Positions 29,273 through 40,079 of a stretch of DNA of 64,000 nt are shown here, piece by piece. The notes under the pieces were generated by a model. The model searched no databases, was not told where the DNA came from, and saw nothing but the letters and a program-made list of their open reading frames with translations. This DNA is from Pseudoalteromonas undina (GTDB lineage Bacteria > Pseudomonadota > Gammaproteobacteria > Enterobacterales > Alteromonadaceae): NCBI RefSeq assembly GCF_000238275.3, contig NZ_AHCF03000003.1, positions 682,001-746,000 of the forward strand, written 5' to 3'. Position 1 is the stretch's first letter; every line of letters starts with the position of its first letter. Both the position numbers and the translations under genes were made by a program.

Positions 29273-32200
29273 ATGCCAGCTCCTGATTTTGTTCACTTAC
29301 GAGTGCACTCAGACTTTTCGATGGTTGATGGTTTGGCAAAAACCAAACCAATAGTCGCTAAAGCACAAGAGCTTGAAATGCCAGCGCTGGCAATTACCGA
29401 TCAAATGAACTTTTGTGGTTTAGTGCGTTTTTATGGCGCAGCGCATAACGCAGGTATCAAGCCACTTGTTGGTGCTGATTTTTGGGTACGTAGTCCTGAG
29501 TTTCCTGATGAGCCAAGTCGAATAACGTTATTAGCTAAAGATAACACGGGCTATAAAAATATTACTTTATTGATTTCTAAAGCTTACCAACGTGGTCATG
29601 TGTTTCATCGCCCAGTGATTGACCGTGAATGGTTAGTTGATTTAAAAGAGGGGCTCATCATACTCTCGGGTGCTAAAGATGGCGATTTAGGAAAAGCATT
29701 AATAAAAGGCAACCCCGCTATTGTTGAGTCGGTGGTAAGCTTTTATAAACAGCACTTCAGCGATCATTATTATATTGAGCTTATTCGCACCAACCGTGCT
29801 CAAGAAGAAAATTATTTGCACATGGCAGTGGAGCTTGCAACCACAGAGCAACTGCCAGTAGTGGCTACCAATGAAGTGGTATTTTTAAAGCCAGAAAACT
29901 TTGAAGCCCATGAAATTCGGGTGGCTATTTTTGATGGTTATACCCTAGATGATAAACGCCGACCAAAGCGTTTTTCACAAGAGCAATACCTAAAAACGCC
30001 AGAACAAATGGCAGAGCTATTTAGTGATATTCCAGAGGCGTTACAAAATACCGTAGAAATCGCAAAACGCTGTAATGTAACCGTTCAATTAGGTGAGTAT
30101 TTCCTACCAGATTACCCTACAGGCTCATTAAAAATTGATGAGTTTTTGGTTAAAGTCTCACAAGATGGACTTGAAGAACGACTGCAATTTTTATTTCCTG
30201 ATGAGCAAGAACGCAAAGAAAAACGCGGCGAATACGATGAGCGTTTAAAGATAGAGCTCGATGTAATTAACCAAATGGGATTTCCTGGTTACTTCTTGAT
30301 CGTAATGGAATTTATTCAGTGGAGTAAAGATAACAATATTCCAGTAGGTCCAGGGCGTGGTTCAGGTGCGGGCTCCTTAGTAGCTTATGCGCTTAAAATT
30401 ACCGACCTTGATCCACTAGAGTTCGATTTACTCTTCGAGCGCTTCTTGAATCCAGAACGTGTTTCTATGCCCGACTTTGACGTCGATTTTTGTATGGATA
30501 GACGTGATGAAGTAATTGATCACGTATCGGCCTTGTATGGCCGTGATGCGGTATCGCAAATTATTACTTTTGGTACTATGGCGGCCAAAGCGGTTATACG
30601 CGATGTAGGCCGGGTACTTGGTCATCCGTATGGATTTGTTGATCGTATTTCTAAGCTTATTCCGGGCGATCCGGGAATGACCTTAGCCAAAGCGTTTGAA
30701 GTTGAACCTCGTTTGCAAGAAGCCTACGACGGCGATGAAGAAGTTAAAGACTTAATCGACATGTGTCGTATTCTTGAGGGTTGTACCCGTAATGCCGGTA
30801 AACACGCAGGGGGCGTTGTAATATCGCCGACCACAATTACCGATTTTGCTGCGCTCTATTGTGATGATGAAGGCAAGTTTCCGGTTACTCAGTTTGATAA
30901 AAACGATGTAGAAACCGCCGGTTTGGTTAAGTTTGACTTTTTAGGCTTACGTACGCTGACCATCTTACAGTGGGCAGTGGATATGACCAACGAGCGCTTG
31001 AAGCGTGAAGGCAAGCAGCCGGTTGATATCAACACCATTCCACTGAATGATAAAAAAAGTATTGAACTACTGCTGCGCGCTGAAACCACCGCAGTATTCC
31101 AGCTAGAATCACGCGGCATGAAAGACCTAGTTCGCCGATTAAAGCCCGATTGCTTCGAAGATATGATAGCCCTAGTTGCTTTGTTCCGCCCAGGTCCACT
31201 GCAATCAGGCATGGTAGATAACTTTATCGACCGAAAGCTCGGCAGAGAAGAAATCTCATACCCCGATGCGCAATATCAACACGAAAGTTTAAAGCCTATT
31301 CTTGAGCCGACTTACGGCATTATTTTATATCAAGAACAAGTTATGCAAATAGCGCAGGTGCTGGCCGGTTATACACTAGGCGGCGCCGATATGTTACGTC
31401 GTGCCATGGGTAAGAAAAAGCCCGAAGAAATGGCAAAACAGCGCTCAACCTTTGAAGAGGGCGCGCGTAATAATGGCATTGATGGCGAGCTTGCAATAAA
31501 AATATTCGACTTGGTTGAAAAGTTCGCGGGTTATGGTTTTAACAAATCTCACTCAGCAGCTTATGCATTGGTATCGTATCAAACGCTGTGGATGAAAACC
31601 CACTACCCGGCTGAGTTTATGGCGGCGGTAATGTCGGCTGATATGGATAACACCGACAAAATAGTAACGCTGGTGGATGAATGTGAAAACATGAAACTCA
31701 CTTTGTTACCGCCCGATGTAAACGCCGGTGAATACAAGTTTACTGTTAATCTTCAAGGTGAAGTTGTTTACGGTATAGGAGCAATTAAAGGCGTGGGTGA
31801 GGCTCCCGTTGATGCCATATTAGAAGCGCGAGCAAAAGGCGGTCCATTTAAGGACCTATTTGATTTTTGTGCGCGTGTTGATTTAAAACGCTTAAATAAA
31901 CGTGTCACCGAAAAATTAATTTATGCAGGTGCATTAGATCAACTAGGGCCAGAAAAAAATCAACCTGGGCGAGCAACGCTGCTGGCAAGTTTAAAAGATG
32001 CAATGCGCGCAGCCGATCAACACAACAAAGCTGAGCTGTTAGGGCAAAGTGACTTGTTTGGTTTACTGGCCACAGAGCCTGACGAAGTAGAGCAAGCGTT
32101 TATTAAAGCCACACCACTTACAGATAATCAGTGGCTTGATGGCGAAAAAGATACCTTAGGCCTTTATTTAACTGGCCATCCTATAAACCAGTATCGACGA

Positions 32201-32764
32201 GAGCTTGGGCATTACACCTCAGGTCGACTCATTGATTTGCAGCCCACTAACCGTGATGTAGTCTCAACGGGGGCGGGCTTGGTGATTGCCGCGAGAACCT
32301 TAATTAATAAAAAAGGAAATCGCTGGGGCTTGATAACTTTAGATGACAAAAGCGCCCGAATTGATGTACGCTTGTTTCCAGAACAGTTTGAAATGTACCA
32401 AGATATGTTGCAAATCAATAATATTTTGGTGATATCCGGACAGGTCAGCTTTGATAACTTCTCTGGTGGTATTACAATGACCGCCAGAGAAATAAACACC
32501 ATTGCTCAGGCGCGTGAAAAGCGTATAAAAGCGATTAAGATGACGCTGAATATGGTGCAGATCGAGGCTGGTTTCTTCGATAAATTACAAAAAGTACTCG
32601 AACCATACAAAATGGGAACGTGTCCGATCAAGGTATATTATCAACGCCCCGATGCGTTGGTGCAATTAACCCTAGGGATCGAATGGTGTGTTACGCCAAG
32701 TGACGACTTAATTCATAAGTTATCGCTGATGGCAGCGCAAAATGTAGAACTAGAATTTAACTAA
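29273..32764 (+). CDS. dnaE: DNA polymerase III alpha subunit
   Basis: The 1163-residue replicative polymerase has the expected domain series: PHP domain at the start ([19 protein letters not shown]), palm with the catalytic [15 protein letters not shown] motif near residue 400, the [16 protein letters not shown] motif near 760, helix-hairpin-helix repeats, and a C-terminal OB fold (about 985-1070). It is colinear with E. coli DnaE and appears intact. It is followed by accA after 16 bp. Confidence 0.98.
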   Translation: MPAPDFVHLRVHSDFSMVDGLAKTKPIVAKAQELEMPALAITDQMNFCGLVRFYGAAHNAGIKPLVGADFWVRSPEFPDEPSRITLLAKDNTGYKNITLLISKAYQRGHVFHRPVIDREWLVDLKEGLIILSGAKDGDLGKALIKGNPAIVESVVSFYKQHFSDHYYIELIRTNRAQEENYLHMAVELATTEQLPVVATNEVVFLKPENFEAHEIRVAIFDGYTLDDKRRPKRFSQEQYLKTPEQMAELFSDIPEALQNTVEIAKRCNVTVQLGEYFLPDYPTGSLKIDEFLVKVSQDGLEERLQFLFPDEQERKEKRGEYDERLKIELDVINQMGFPGYFLIVMEFIQWSKDNNIPVGPGRGSGAGSLVAYALKITDLDPLEFDLLFERFLNPERVSMPDFDVDFCMDRRDEVIDHVSALYGRDAVSQIITFGTMAAKAVIRDVGRVLGHPYGFVDRISKLIPGDPGMTLAKAFEVEPRLQEAYDGDEEVKDLIDMCRILEGCTRNAGKHAGGVVISPTTITDFAALYCDDEGKFPVTQFDKNDVETAGLVKFDFLGLRTLTILQWAVDMTNERLKREGKQPVDINTIPLNDKKSIELLLRAETTAVFQLESRGMKDLVRRLKPDCFEDMIALVALFRPGPLQSGMVDNFIDRKLGREEISYPDAQYQHESLKPILEPTYGIILYQEQVMQIAQVLAGYTLGGADMLRRAMGKKKPEEMAKQRSTFEEGARNNGIDGELAIKIFDLVEKFAGYGFNKSHSAAYALVSYQTLWMKTHYPAEFMAAVMSADMDNTDKIVTLVDECENMKLTLLPPDVNAGEYKFTVNLQGEVVYGIGAIKGVGEAPVDAILEARAKGGPFKDLFDFCARVDLKRLNKRVTEKLIYAGALDQLGPEKNQPGRATLLASLKDAMRAADQHNKAELLGQSDLFGLLATEPDEVEQAFIKATPLTDNQWLDGEKDTLGLYLTGHPINQYRRELGHYTSGRLIDLQPTNRDVVSTGAGLVIAARTLINKKGNRWGLITLDDKSARIDVRLFPEQFEMYQDMLQINNILVISGQVSFDNFSGGITMTAREINTIAQAREKRIKAIKMTLNMVQIEAGFFDKLQKVLEPYKMGTCPIKVYYQRPDALVQLTLGIEWCVTPSDDLIHKLSLMAAQNVELEFN

Positions 32765-32780
32765 TTAGGTAGTTTAGAGC

Positions 32781-33737
32781 ATGAGCCTCAATTATCTTGA
32801 TTTTGAGCTTCCAATCGCAGAATTAGAAGCAAAAATTGAAGAATTACAAAATGTAAGCCGCGCTGGCGAATTAGACCTTGGATTAGAAGAGGAAGTCAGC
32901 AAACTTAAAGAAAAGAGCGCACAAATGAAGGAGAAAATTTTCTCTGAACTTGGTGCTTGGCAAGTATCACAGCTAGCACGTCATCCGCTGCGTCCTTATA
33001 CTCGAGATTATATCGAGCGTATTTTTACGGAATTTGATGAGTTTGCGGGTGATCGTACGTTTGCTAACGACCCTGCAATTTTAGGCGGCGTTGCTCGTTT
33101 AGATGGTGAACCTGTTATGGTGATCGGTCAGCAAAAAGGCCGTGGTACTGCTGAAAAAATTAAACGTAATTTTGGCATGCCAAAACCAGAAGGTTACCGT
33201 AAAGCATTGCGCTTAATGGAAATGGCTGAGCGTTTTAAAATGCCAATCATGACCTTTATCGACACCCCAGGTGCATACCCAGGTGTTGGCGCAGAAGAGC
33301 GTGGTCAGTCTGAAGCAATTGCACGTAACCTAAAAGTAATGGCCGCACTAAAAGTACCTACAATTTGTACTGTTATTGGTGAAGGTGGTTCAGGTGGTGC
33401 ATTAGCGATTGGTGTTGGCGACAGAGTAAACATGCTGCAATACAGCACTTACTCAGTTATTTCACCAGAAGGCTGTGCCTCTATCTTATGGAAAAGTGCT
33501 GATAAAGCGCCACTTGCAGCAGAAGCAATGGGTGTAACAGCCGAGCGTGTTAAAGAGCTAGATTTAATCAACAACCTAGTTGATGAGCCGCTAGGTGGTG
33601 CACACCGTAATTATGATGCCATGGCACGTAATTTAAAAGTTCGCCTTAAGCGCGATTTAGCAGACTTACAAGCGTTATCGCTTGAAGAGATGCTTGACCA
33701 ACGTTACAAGCGTTTAATGTCGTTTGGTTATTGCTAA
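32781..33737 (+). CDS. accA: Acetyl-CoA carboxylase carboxyltransferase subunit alpha
   Basis: The 318-residue subunit works with AccD to transfer carboxyl from biotin to acetyl-CoA, making malonyl-CoA. Signature regions include the N-terminal [16 protein letters not shown] coiled region, [17 protein letters not shown], and the oxyanion-hole [15 protein letters not shown]. It is the last gene of the lpxB-rnhB-dnaE-accA run, which is conserved in gammaproteobacteria. Confidence 0.97.
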   Translation: MSLNYLDFELPIAELEAKIEELQNVSRAGELDLGLEEEVSKLKEKSAQMKEKIFSELGAWQVSQLARHPLRPYTRDYIERIFTEFDEFAGDRTFANDPAILGGVARLDGEPVMVIGQQKGRGTAEKIKRNFGMPKPEGYRKALRLMEMAERFKMPIMTFIDTPGAYPGVGAEERGQSEAIARNLKVMAALKVPTICTVIGEGGSGGALAIGVGDRVNMLQYSTYSVISPEGCASILWKSADKAPLAAEAMGVTAERVKELDLINNLVDEPLGGAHRNYDAMARNLKVRLKRDLADLQALSLEEMLDQRYKRLMSFGYC

Positions 33738-33744
33738 ACATAGC

Positions 33745-33950
33745 TAAATAACCTGAACTCTGGATAATTAATCTATCTCAAGCAGCTATTTTCAGCGCTA
33801 ACTGCGTTGAATTTACTTGCAATAGGCCAGCTATTGACGCGAAAATTCGCCTTGTTTTCACTGTAAATCTCTGGCTAGAGAGAATAAATCTAATTATTAC
33901 TATGATTCAATATGTTAGTAAATCTCTTAACCAAAGTTCAGGTTAAATAG
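33745..33950. repeat. MITE-like element with 20-bp imperfect terminal inverted repeats
   Basis: CTAAATAACCTGAACTCTGG (33745-33764) is the reverse complement of 33931-33950 at 17 of 20 positions, bounding about 206 bp with no gene. Internal sequence includes shorter complementary pieces such as TTTTCAGCGC and GCGAAAATTCGCC. It fills most of the 311-bp gap between accA and tilS. It looks like a small non-autonomous or REP-type intergenic repeat; copy number in the genome is not visible here. Confidence 0.5.
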
Positions 33951-33952
33951 AG

Positions 33953-33979
33953 AAAAAAGCCGCCTATGCGGCTTTTTTT
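33953..33979 (+). terminator. Intrinsic terminator after accA
   Basis: AAAAAAGCCGC and GCGGCTTTTTT form a perfect 11-bp stem around CTAT, with flanking A and T tracts. It lies just beyond the MITE-like element and before tilS, and could act in both directions. Confidence 0.9.
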
Positions 33980-34048
33980 GTTTTAAAATACCGTAACGTA
34001 GAGCCTTTTTTATTCGGGTTATTAGCAATTCACTCATTGGTTATAATA

Positions 34049-35359
34049 ATGCACACATCACATATTTATCTGCAGGTACAAAAAGCCCTCAATCATTATA
34101 TAGAAAACGGGCAATTCACATTTACTGTAGCCTTATCTGGTGGCGTAGATTCGGTGGTGTTGTTGCAGATAATGCATGGGTTAAAAGAGCAGTGGCCACA
34201 ATTAAATTTAAGTGCAATTTATGTAAATCATGGCTTAAGTGATAACGCCCATCACTGGCAGCAATTTTGCCAAGCACGTTGTGAGCAACTTTCAATTGAT
34301 TTTAAAGCGGCACACGTCATTATTAAGCAGCAATCGCGCACCAGTATTGAAGCGCAGGCTCGCGAAGCTCGTTATCAAGCACTTGATGAATATAGCCCAA
34401 ATGATAGTATCATTTTGTTAGGCCAGCATTTAAACGACCAAGTAGAGACATTTTTACTTCGTTTAAAGCGCGGCTCAGGCTTAAAAGGGCTCGGCGCTAT
34501 GCAGCAAACTCGCGTGCTTGAAAGTGGCCGTGAGTGCTATAGGCCATTATTGGCGGTAAAACGCAGCGAGATAGAAGCGTTTGCCCAGCAATTTAATATT
34601 AGCCATATTACCGATGAATCCAACGCCAATGAGCGCTTTGATCGTAATTTTTTGCGCCAGCAAATAGTGCCTAAGTTGGCAGAGCGTTTTACTGGGTTTG
34701 AGCAGTGTACAGCACGAAGTATTGAATTATTGCAGCAGCAACAAGCATTGCTTGATGAATATACCCAGCAAGATCTCGCACAGTGTCTTAACCAATATCA
34801 GGCGCTTAATATACAAAATATGGCTCATTACAGCGCTATTCGCATTGCGAATCTTCTGCGCGCATGGCTGGCTCTATTTACCCATACCATGCCTTCGCAA
34901 AAACAGTTAATGCAAATAATGAGTCAGGCTATTCATGCGCAAGCTGATGCGCAAATGGTTATTGAGCTAAGCGGTGGGCAAATACGCCGCCACCAAGGTT
35001 ATCTGTATTTTGTGCAACCGAGACCTTTAGCCGTTAATATTGAACGGGTAACAAGTCACGAACTAGTACTTAATGACGGAAAAATACTACAATGTTTGCA
35101 AGGGGTGGGTGTACGCGCGCCCAAATCGGATGAACAAGTTAGTGTGCGTTTTAACTGTAATAGCGCGCGTATTAAACCACTAAAAAAGCCAGGCAGTAAT
35201 ACGCTTAAGCATTGGTTTAAAGATGCAAAGGTAGCGCCTTGGCTACGTGCTGATATTCCATTAATTTTTTACAACGATGAGCTAGTACAAGTGGTTGGTT
35301 ATTTTATTAGTGATAACCATAAAGATGATACTGGTTTTATTTGGGAGTATAAATCATGA
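34049..35359 (+). CDS. tilS: tRNA(Ile)-lysidine synthetase
   Basis: TilS attaches lysine to C34 of the AUA-reading isoleucine tRNA. The PP-loop SGGVDSVVLLQIM lies near residues 29-41, and the GQHLNDQVETFLLRLKRGSG motif of the N-terminal domain near 131-150. Substrate-binding and C-terminal domains follow, giving 436 residues, close to the E. coli protein. I use ATG 34049 rather than the upstream TTG at 34037. It ends in an ATGA overlap with the next gene. Confidence 0.93.
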   Translation: MHTSHIYLQVQKALNHYIENGQFTFTVALSGGVDSVVLLQIMHGLKEQWPQLNLSAIYVNHGLSDNAHHWQQFCQARCEQLSIDFKAAHVIIKQQSRTSIEAQAREARYQALDEYSPNDSIILLGQHLNDQVETFLLRLKRGSGLKGLGAMQQTRVLESGRECYRPLLAVKRSEIEAFAQQFNISHITDESNANERFDRNFLRQQIVPKLAERFTGFEQCTARSIELLQQQQALLDEYTQQDLAQCLNQYQALNIQNMAHYSAIRIANLLRAWLALFTHTMPSQKQLMQIMSQAIHAQADAQMVIELSGGQIRRHQGYLYFVQPRPLAVNIERVTSHELVLNDGKILQCLQGVGVRAPKSDEQVSVRFNCNSARIKPLKKPGSNTLKHWFKDAKVAPWLRADIPLIFYNDELVQVVGYFISDNHKDDTGFIWEYKS

Positions 35360-35697
35360 GTCAGCAGCCTCATGTTGGGCTGTCGCTTATCAATAAGGCA
35401 CCCATTGGCATATTAATTACGCTATTGATTGCGGTTTTATCGAATGTATTTTTAACCCTTAATATTACTACCCTCGGCTACGCTGTATTGGGTGGTATGG
35501 TATGTGCCGCCATTTTACTTGCCTACTGGTTGGGTAAAGGGGGCGTGTTTTTCATTTTAGGAGTGAGTACGCCTTTAATGTTGGTGCTTTTTACACCACT
35601 TGCAACAATTGCGGCATTACTTAATTTACTCAGTGGCTTCTTTTTTGGTTTTTGCACCATGCTACTAATTTACAAATACTTTATATTAAAAAAGTAG
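35356..35697 (+). CDS. Small integral membrane protein of unknown function
   Basis: The 113-residue protein is almost entirely hydrophobic, with about four predicted transmembrane helices (around residues 18-35, 40-60, 64-84 and 88-108). I do not recognise a family. The start codon overlaps the tilS stop (ATGA), so it is translationally coupled to tilS, and a strong terminator follows 4 bp after its stop. Confidence 0.7.
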   Translation: MSQQPHVGLSLINKAPIGILITLLIAVLSNVFLTLNITTLGYAVLGGMVCAAILLAYWLGKGGVFFILGVSTPLMLVLFTPLATIAALLNLLSGFFFGFCTMLLIYKYFILKK

Positions 35698-35700
35698 CGT

Positions 35701-35731
35701 AAAAAAGCCCAGCGGGGGAGGCTGGGCTTTT
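35701..35731. terminator. Bidirectional intrinsic terminator
   Basis: AAAAGCCCAGC and GCTGGGCTTTT form a perfect stem around a G-rich loop, with A and T tracts on both sides. It lies between the tilS unit and the convergent GGDEF gene and probably serves both. Confidence 0.92.
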
Positions 35732-35754
35732 CAAATATTATGTTCTTTTATTGT

Positions 35755-36651
35755 TTAATAGGCTTTTGCGCAGTTTCGCCCAGATGCTTTTGCTTTATAC
35801 AAGCCCTTGTCCGCACGAGAAAATATCTCATTTTGGCAATCATCACTGTTAGTTAGGGTAAAACCAATACTGGTTGTTACATTGTACTTAGACATAATCG
35901 GTGAGTTTCTTACTAAACGCATGATACGTTCAGCAATCACTTTATTGGTGGTAAAAGCGGGGTCCTCAATTAGTATTGAAAACTCATCGCCACCAAAACG
36001 AAATACTGAATCTGTGCCTCTAATACTACTAGATAAAACTGTGGCAAATTCTATTAAAACGTCATCGCCAATTTTATGACCATAGTTATCATTTACTTGT
36101 TTAAAATTATCTAAATCAAGCAGCATTAAACTAAATGGATGGCCGTTACGTCTATGATTTTCAAGCTTTTGTTGTAGCATGTCATTAAATTGACTACGGT
36201 TGTTTAACCCCGTCAACGAGTCTTTTGTTGCTAGCTTTAATACACGGTTGTACATTATTGCATTTCGTAGTGGATAAATTAATACACTGTGAAAATGCTG
36301 CAGCTTTTTTTCAATAGCCGCACTAAGCGGATATTTTGTGTAATAAGTGAGTGTGCCTAAATGCTCACTTTCAACTTTTAGATCAAATGAGTATGCTGGG
36401 CTTTCAACATCACTATTGGGTGTTTTAACATCAATACATGATGTTTGAAAGTGTACCCCAGAAAAATTAAGCAGCTGTTTTGCAAAATTTGCAAATGTGC
36501 CTAAAATATCTTCCAGCACTAAGCTGGTTTGTAGTTTGGCCGCCAGCTCATGCAGTGCTGTTGGTGTATTGCTATTGTATTGCTCTGCTGAAAACGGCAA
36601 AAATTCACCGCGACCAGAGATACGTTGTGTCAAAATATGAACGTTTTCCAC
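35755..36651 (-). CDS. GAF-like/GGDEF diguanylate cyclase
   Basis: The 298-residue cytoplasmic protein has a C-terminal diguanylate cyclase domain (about 130-295) that opens with TKDSLTGLNNRSQFN. The active GGDEF motif is intact, and an RGTD product-inhibition site lies exactly five residues before it, so it should make cyclic di-GMP and be feedback inhibited. The N-terminal 120 residues resemble a small sensory domain, perhaps GAF, with no membrane segment. The gene is divergent from the antiporter gene; the input signal is unknown. Confidence 0.85.
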   Translation of the reverse strand: MENVHILTQRISGRGEFLPFSAEQYNSNTPTALHELAAKLQTSLVLEDILGTFANFAKQLLNFSGVHFQTSCIDVKTPNSDVESPAYSFDLKVESEHLGTLTYYTKYPLSAAIEKKLQHFHSVLIYPLRNAIMYNRVLKLATKDSLTGLNNRSQFNDMLQQKLENHRRNGHPFSLMLLDLDNFKQVNDNYGHKIGDDVLIEFATVLSSSIRGTDSVFRFGGDEFSILIEDPAFTTNKVIAERIMRLVRNSPIMSKYNVTTSIGFTLTNSDDCQNEIFSRADKGLYKAKASGRNCAKAY

Positions 36652-36777
36652 TATTTCTTCCCCCTATAGTATTACTTTTTATAAATAAGCAGATTGCGTG
36701 CCATATTTTTATTCTGGCTGAAAGTTATGCGATTGCTATAGTTAAGTCACATCCCATAGATTATTTTAAGGTTTGCG

Positions 36778-38751
36778 TTGCAAAGTATTAATGCTCAGAT
36801 TTTTGGACTTTTAGTCGCTGCGGTTTTATTTGTATGGCTATTTAAGCGCATAGGGCTTCCCCCTGTGTTGGCTTATTTGGCTGTGGGTTTATTAGCGGGT
36901 GGTCATGGTGTTGGCTGGATGACGCAAAGCCATGAGATGGACTTTATTGCAGAGCTAGGTATTGTATTTTTGCTGTTTAGCTTAGGTTTGGAGTTTTCTG
37001 TATCGCGCCTAATGGCGATGCGTAATATTGTATTTGGTTTAGGGTCGCTACAAGTATTTGTTAGTAGTATTTTGCTGATTGTGATTCTGCATTTATTAAA
37101 TTTTAATTTATTAACCAGTTTTACCATTGGCATTATTATTACGCTCTCCTCTACTGCGGTGGTTGCCAAATTATTAAAAGAGAGCGGCGATTTAAATAAA
37201 CGCCGTGGGCAATTGGCAATCGGCGTTTTATTATTTCAAGACATTGCTGTTGTACCATTACTGATTATTTTACCGTTATTTGCCAGCAGTGACTCAAATG
37301 GTATTGGCTGGGCTCTGTTATTTGCACTAACTAAAGGTGCGTTTGTCTGCGTGTTGCTATGGGCAATTGGCAAATGGGTTTTACCTAGAGTATTTAATGA
37401 AGTGGCATTAGCAAAAAGTGATGAACTATTTGTTTTAACTACTTTATTAGTTGCTTTGTTTGCGGGTTTACTTACTTATTCATTTGGCTTATCAATGGCA
37501 TTAGGGGCATTTTTAGCGGGTATGATGCTTGGTGAAAGCCATTACCGCCATCAGCTAGAAGCGGATATTCGCCCGTTCCGTGATATTTTAATGGGGTTAT
37601 TTTTTGTCACCGTAGGTATGCAGCTAGATATCAGCTTTGTTGTTAATCATGCGGGTATTATTGTTGCTGCCTTACTGGGCATTCTAGTCTTAAAAATCGC
37701 CGTAGTAACCGTATCGTCTTTATTTATGGGAGAGCGAAAACAGGACGCATTAGCTTGCGCTATTATGTTATGGCAAATGGGTGAGTTTGGTTTTGTGTTA
37801 ATAGCACTCGCAGCACAGCATGACTTACTGAGTGCGGAGCAAGTATCATTTTTAATTGCCATGGGTGTAATTTCTATGGCTCTCACCCCGTATTTAATCG
37901 ATAAAACCCCCTTTATTTTAAAGCGACTGGGTATGTTAGAACGCACTAAGTTTGCCTATGAAGATGAGCCACAAAGCAGTACGCTTTATAATAATCATGT
38001 AGTTATATGTGGATTTTCTCGGGTAGGGCAAACTATTGCTCGCTTTTTATCGCCAGAGGCTATTGATTATGTGGCCATTGAAAGCGATCCCATACTAGTG
38101 CAAGAAGGAAAAGCGGCGGGTGAACCTTTATTGTTTGGTCACGTTGAGCAAAAAGATATTTTAAAGTGCGCAGGGGTAGAGCGAGCACGCTTAGTGATTA
38201 TTACTTTTACGGAATTTCAACAAACTCAAATAGTGATTGATGCCATAAAACAGGTTGCTCCTAAGGTAAAAATACTCATAAGAACCCGTGACGACAGCCA
38301 ATTAGAGCGTTTAAAAGATTTAGGCGTCACTGAAGTTGTGCCTGAAGCGCTCGAGGCAAGTTTAATGCTGGTCTCACATGTGTTGTCTATGTCGGGTGTA
38401 CCAATGAGCCGAATAATTCGCCGTGTTAGTAGCGAAAGACGTAACCGCTATAAGCTATTACAAAGTTTTTTTGCAGGCGAAAACATCGAAAGCGATACCA
38501 ATTTGCCCGAACGGTTAGAGTACTTACATGTCATTGCCTTGCCGGATAAAGCATTTGCGGTAAACAAGGCTATTAGTGAGCTTAATTTAGCTAAAAGAAA
38601 GGTGTTAATTAAGGCGCTTCGGCGTGAAGGTGAAGAGATAGAGATGCCACAAGAGCATACCGTACTATACGCAAATGATATTATAGTGTTGCAAGGCAAA
38701 CCGAGGCGAGTAGAGCATGTTGAGCATTACTTGCTCGATGGCATTGAGTAA
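36778..38751 (+). CDS. Monovalent cation:proton antiporter-2 (KefB/CPA2 type)
   Basis: The 657-residue protein has a CPA2 membrane domain of about 12-13 helices (1-375), a cytoplasmic RCK/TrkA-N domain opening VVICGFSRVGQTIARFL (about 402-515), and a TrkA-C domain (about 570-655). This is the architecture of glutathione-gated K+ efflux (KefB/KefC) and related K+/H+ antiporters. The gating ligand is not evident. The start is a TTG at 36778 with AAGG six bases upstream. It converges on the patatin gene with only 10 bp between stops. Confidence 0.88.
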   Translation: MQSINAQIFGLLVAAVLFVWLFKRIGLPPVLAYLAVGLLAGGHGVGWMTQSHEMDFIAELGIVFLLFSLGLEFSVSRLMAMRNIVFGLGSLQVFVSSILLIVILHLLNFNLLTSFTIGIIITLSSTAVVAKLLKESGDLNKRRGQLAIGVLLFQDIAVVPLLIILPLFASSDSNGIGWALLFALTKGAFVCVLLWAIGKWVLPRVFNEVALAKSDELFVLTTLLVALFAGLLTYSFGLSMALGAFLAGMMLGESHYRHQLEADIRPFRDILMGLFFVTVGMQLDISFVVNHAGIIVAALLGILVLKIAVVTVSSLFMGERKQDALACAIMLWQMGEFGFVLIALAAQHDLLSAEQVSFLIAMGVISMALTPYLIDKTPFILKRLGMLERTKFAYEDEPQSSTLYNNHVVICGFSRVGQTIARFLSPEAIDYVAIESDPILVQEGKAAGEPLLFGHVEQKDILKCAGVERARLVIITFTEFQQTQIVIDAIKQVAPKVKILIRTRDDSQLERLKDLGVTEVVPEALEASLMLVSHVLSMSGVPMSRIIRRVSSERRNRYKLLQSFFAGENIESDTNLPERLEYLHVIALPDKAFAVNKAISELNLAKRKVLIKALRREGEEIEMPQEHTVLYANDIIVLQGKPRRVEHVEHYLLDGIE

Positions 38752-38761
38752 GAGTAGCCTC

Positions 38762-39907
38762 TTAGTCTAGCTCTAAAAACTTTCTCATCTCGGGAAGTTG
38801 CTTCATGCCATCTTCGTATCCAATTTGAATTAAGTGCTGGGTATAGCGTTTTTCAAATAATAAGTAACTGGTTAAACTCGACTGAGAGCGTTTTTTAACC
38901 CCGATCATACGCAGTAACACTTTAATTGCCCAAGGCATATCATCATAGTATTGCGCTGCAATTGCATTAAAGTTTTGCGAGGGGTTAATGATAAAGCTGT
39001 CTATTTGTTTTAACTCTTGATGCTTTTGTCTATCGGGTAATAACCCCAGCGTACGATTTACTCGATCTAATCGTTCTAAATCAGATTGCATAGTGTCGGT
39101 AAATACACTGTCGAGTAAGTGGCCTGCTACAGCAGAAAGCCCGGGGAAATGCGCAGAGTAACCTGGAGGGTGAGGTTCCTTGGGTTGTTCAACACCAATA
39201 ATAAATATTTTATTTGCCCCTAAGTGAATAGACGGGCTTAAAGGTGAAAGTTGATGTATAGAACCATCACCAAAGTAGTGGTTATAAATATTTACACTAG
39301 GAAAAACCATAGGAATAGCACTTGAGGCCATTAAATGCTCAACATTAATTCGCGTAGCGCGACCTTCGCGTTTTGCTCGCTGCCAAGAATGCTGCGTATT
39401 TGACTGAAAAAAAGCAACAGAATCACCGGTCGTATAACTAGATGCTGTAATCGACAGCGCCTCTAAGTAGTCACGATGTAAGTTACGTTCAATTCGATGT
39501 AAATCAAGAATATCGTTTAATAGCTTTCTAAGTGGCCGATTATTTAATAAGCTCGCCGGTGGATGGTTTATATGCTCAGACTGAAAACTAGTTAAAATAT
39601 TACGAGTAATATGACCAAACACACTCAAAAAGTCACTTTTATATACCATAGAGGTGGAAAAGTTTTTCCATACTGTCTCTAGCTTTCTAACGGCTAAATG
39701 CATACATGAAGCGTAACACGCTAACGCCGCAGAATTAATTGCGCCAGCAGATGTACCATTTATCACTCTAAAGGGCAGCGGGGCAGTTCTGGGCATACTT
39801 TGCGCTAATGCTTTTAACACGCCCACTTGGTAAGCTGCTCGGGCACCACCACCGGTGAGTAATAAAGCCACTTTTGGTTTACTAGGATCGACTTGCTTAA
39901 TTTTCAT
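38762..39907 (-). CDS. Patatin-like phospholipase
   Basis: The 381-residue protein has the patatin oxyanion-hole motif GGGARAAYQVG (about 19-29), the nucleophile elbow GTSAG with Ser53, and the dyad Asp in FGDGS near residue 213. The C-terminal extension beyond the patatin domain (about 250-381) includes a DUF3336-free helical region. No signal peptide is visible, so it is probably a cytoplasmic or membrane-associated lipid hydrolase. Substrate unknown. It is divergent from the DUF3014 gene. Confidence 0.88.
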   Translation of the reverse strand: MKIKQVDPSKPKVALLLTGGGARAAYQVGVLKALAQSMPRTAPLPFRVINGTSAGAINSAALACYASCMHLAVRKLETVWKNFSTSMVYKSDFLSVFGHITRNILTSFQSEHINHPPASLLNNRPLRKLLNDILDLHRIERNLHRDYLEALSITASSYTTGDSVAFFQSNTQHSWQRAKREGRATRINVEHLMASSAIPMVFPSVNIYNHYFGDGSIHQLSPLSPSIHLGANKIFIIGVEQPKEPHPPGYSAHFPGLSAVAGHLLDSVFTDTMQSDLERLDRVNRTLGLLPDRQKHQELKQIDSFIINPSQNFNAIAAQYYDDMPWAIKVLLRMIGVKKRSQSSLTSYLLFEKRYTQHLIQIGYEDGMKQLPEMRKFLELD

Positions 39908-40028
39908 GTTACGTATTTAAACTGTTCACTGTCTTTACTTTATTTATTCACTGTAAGTCTTTAAGCTAGAAGAATCAAAGGATACATAACTTACATTAAT
40001 AAATATTGGTGTAAATTATGAATTAAAT

Positions 40029-40050
40029 CTGTTTAGAGTACTCTAAACAG
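40029..40050. promoter_or_regulatory. Perfect 22-bp palindrome upstream of the DUF3014 gene
   Basis: The half-site CTGTTTAGAGT is followed immediately by its exact complement, giving a perfect 22-bp palindrome in the 172-bp gap between the divergent patatin and DUF3014 genes. Its centre is 40 bp before the DUF3014 start codon. The symmetry and position suggest a dimeric repressor site. I cannot name the regulator. Confidence 0.6.
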
Positions 40051-40079
40051 TATCGCATTTTTATATTTATGGAGTTCGT

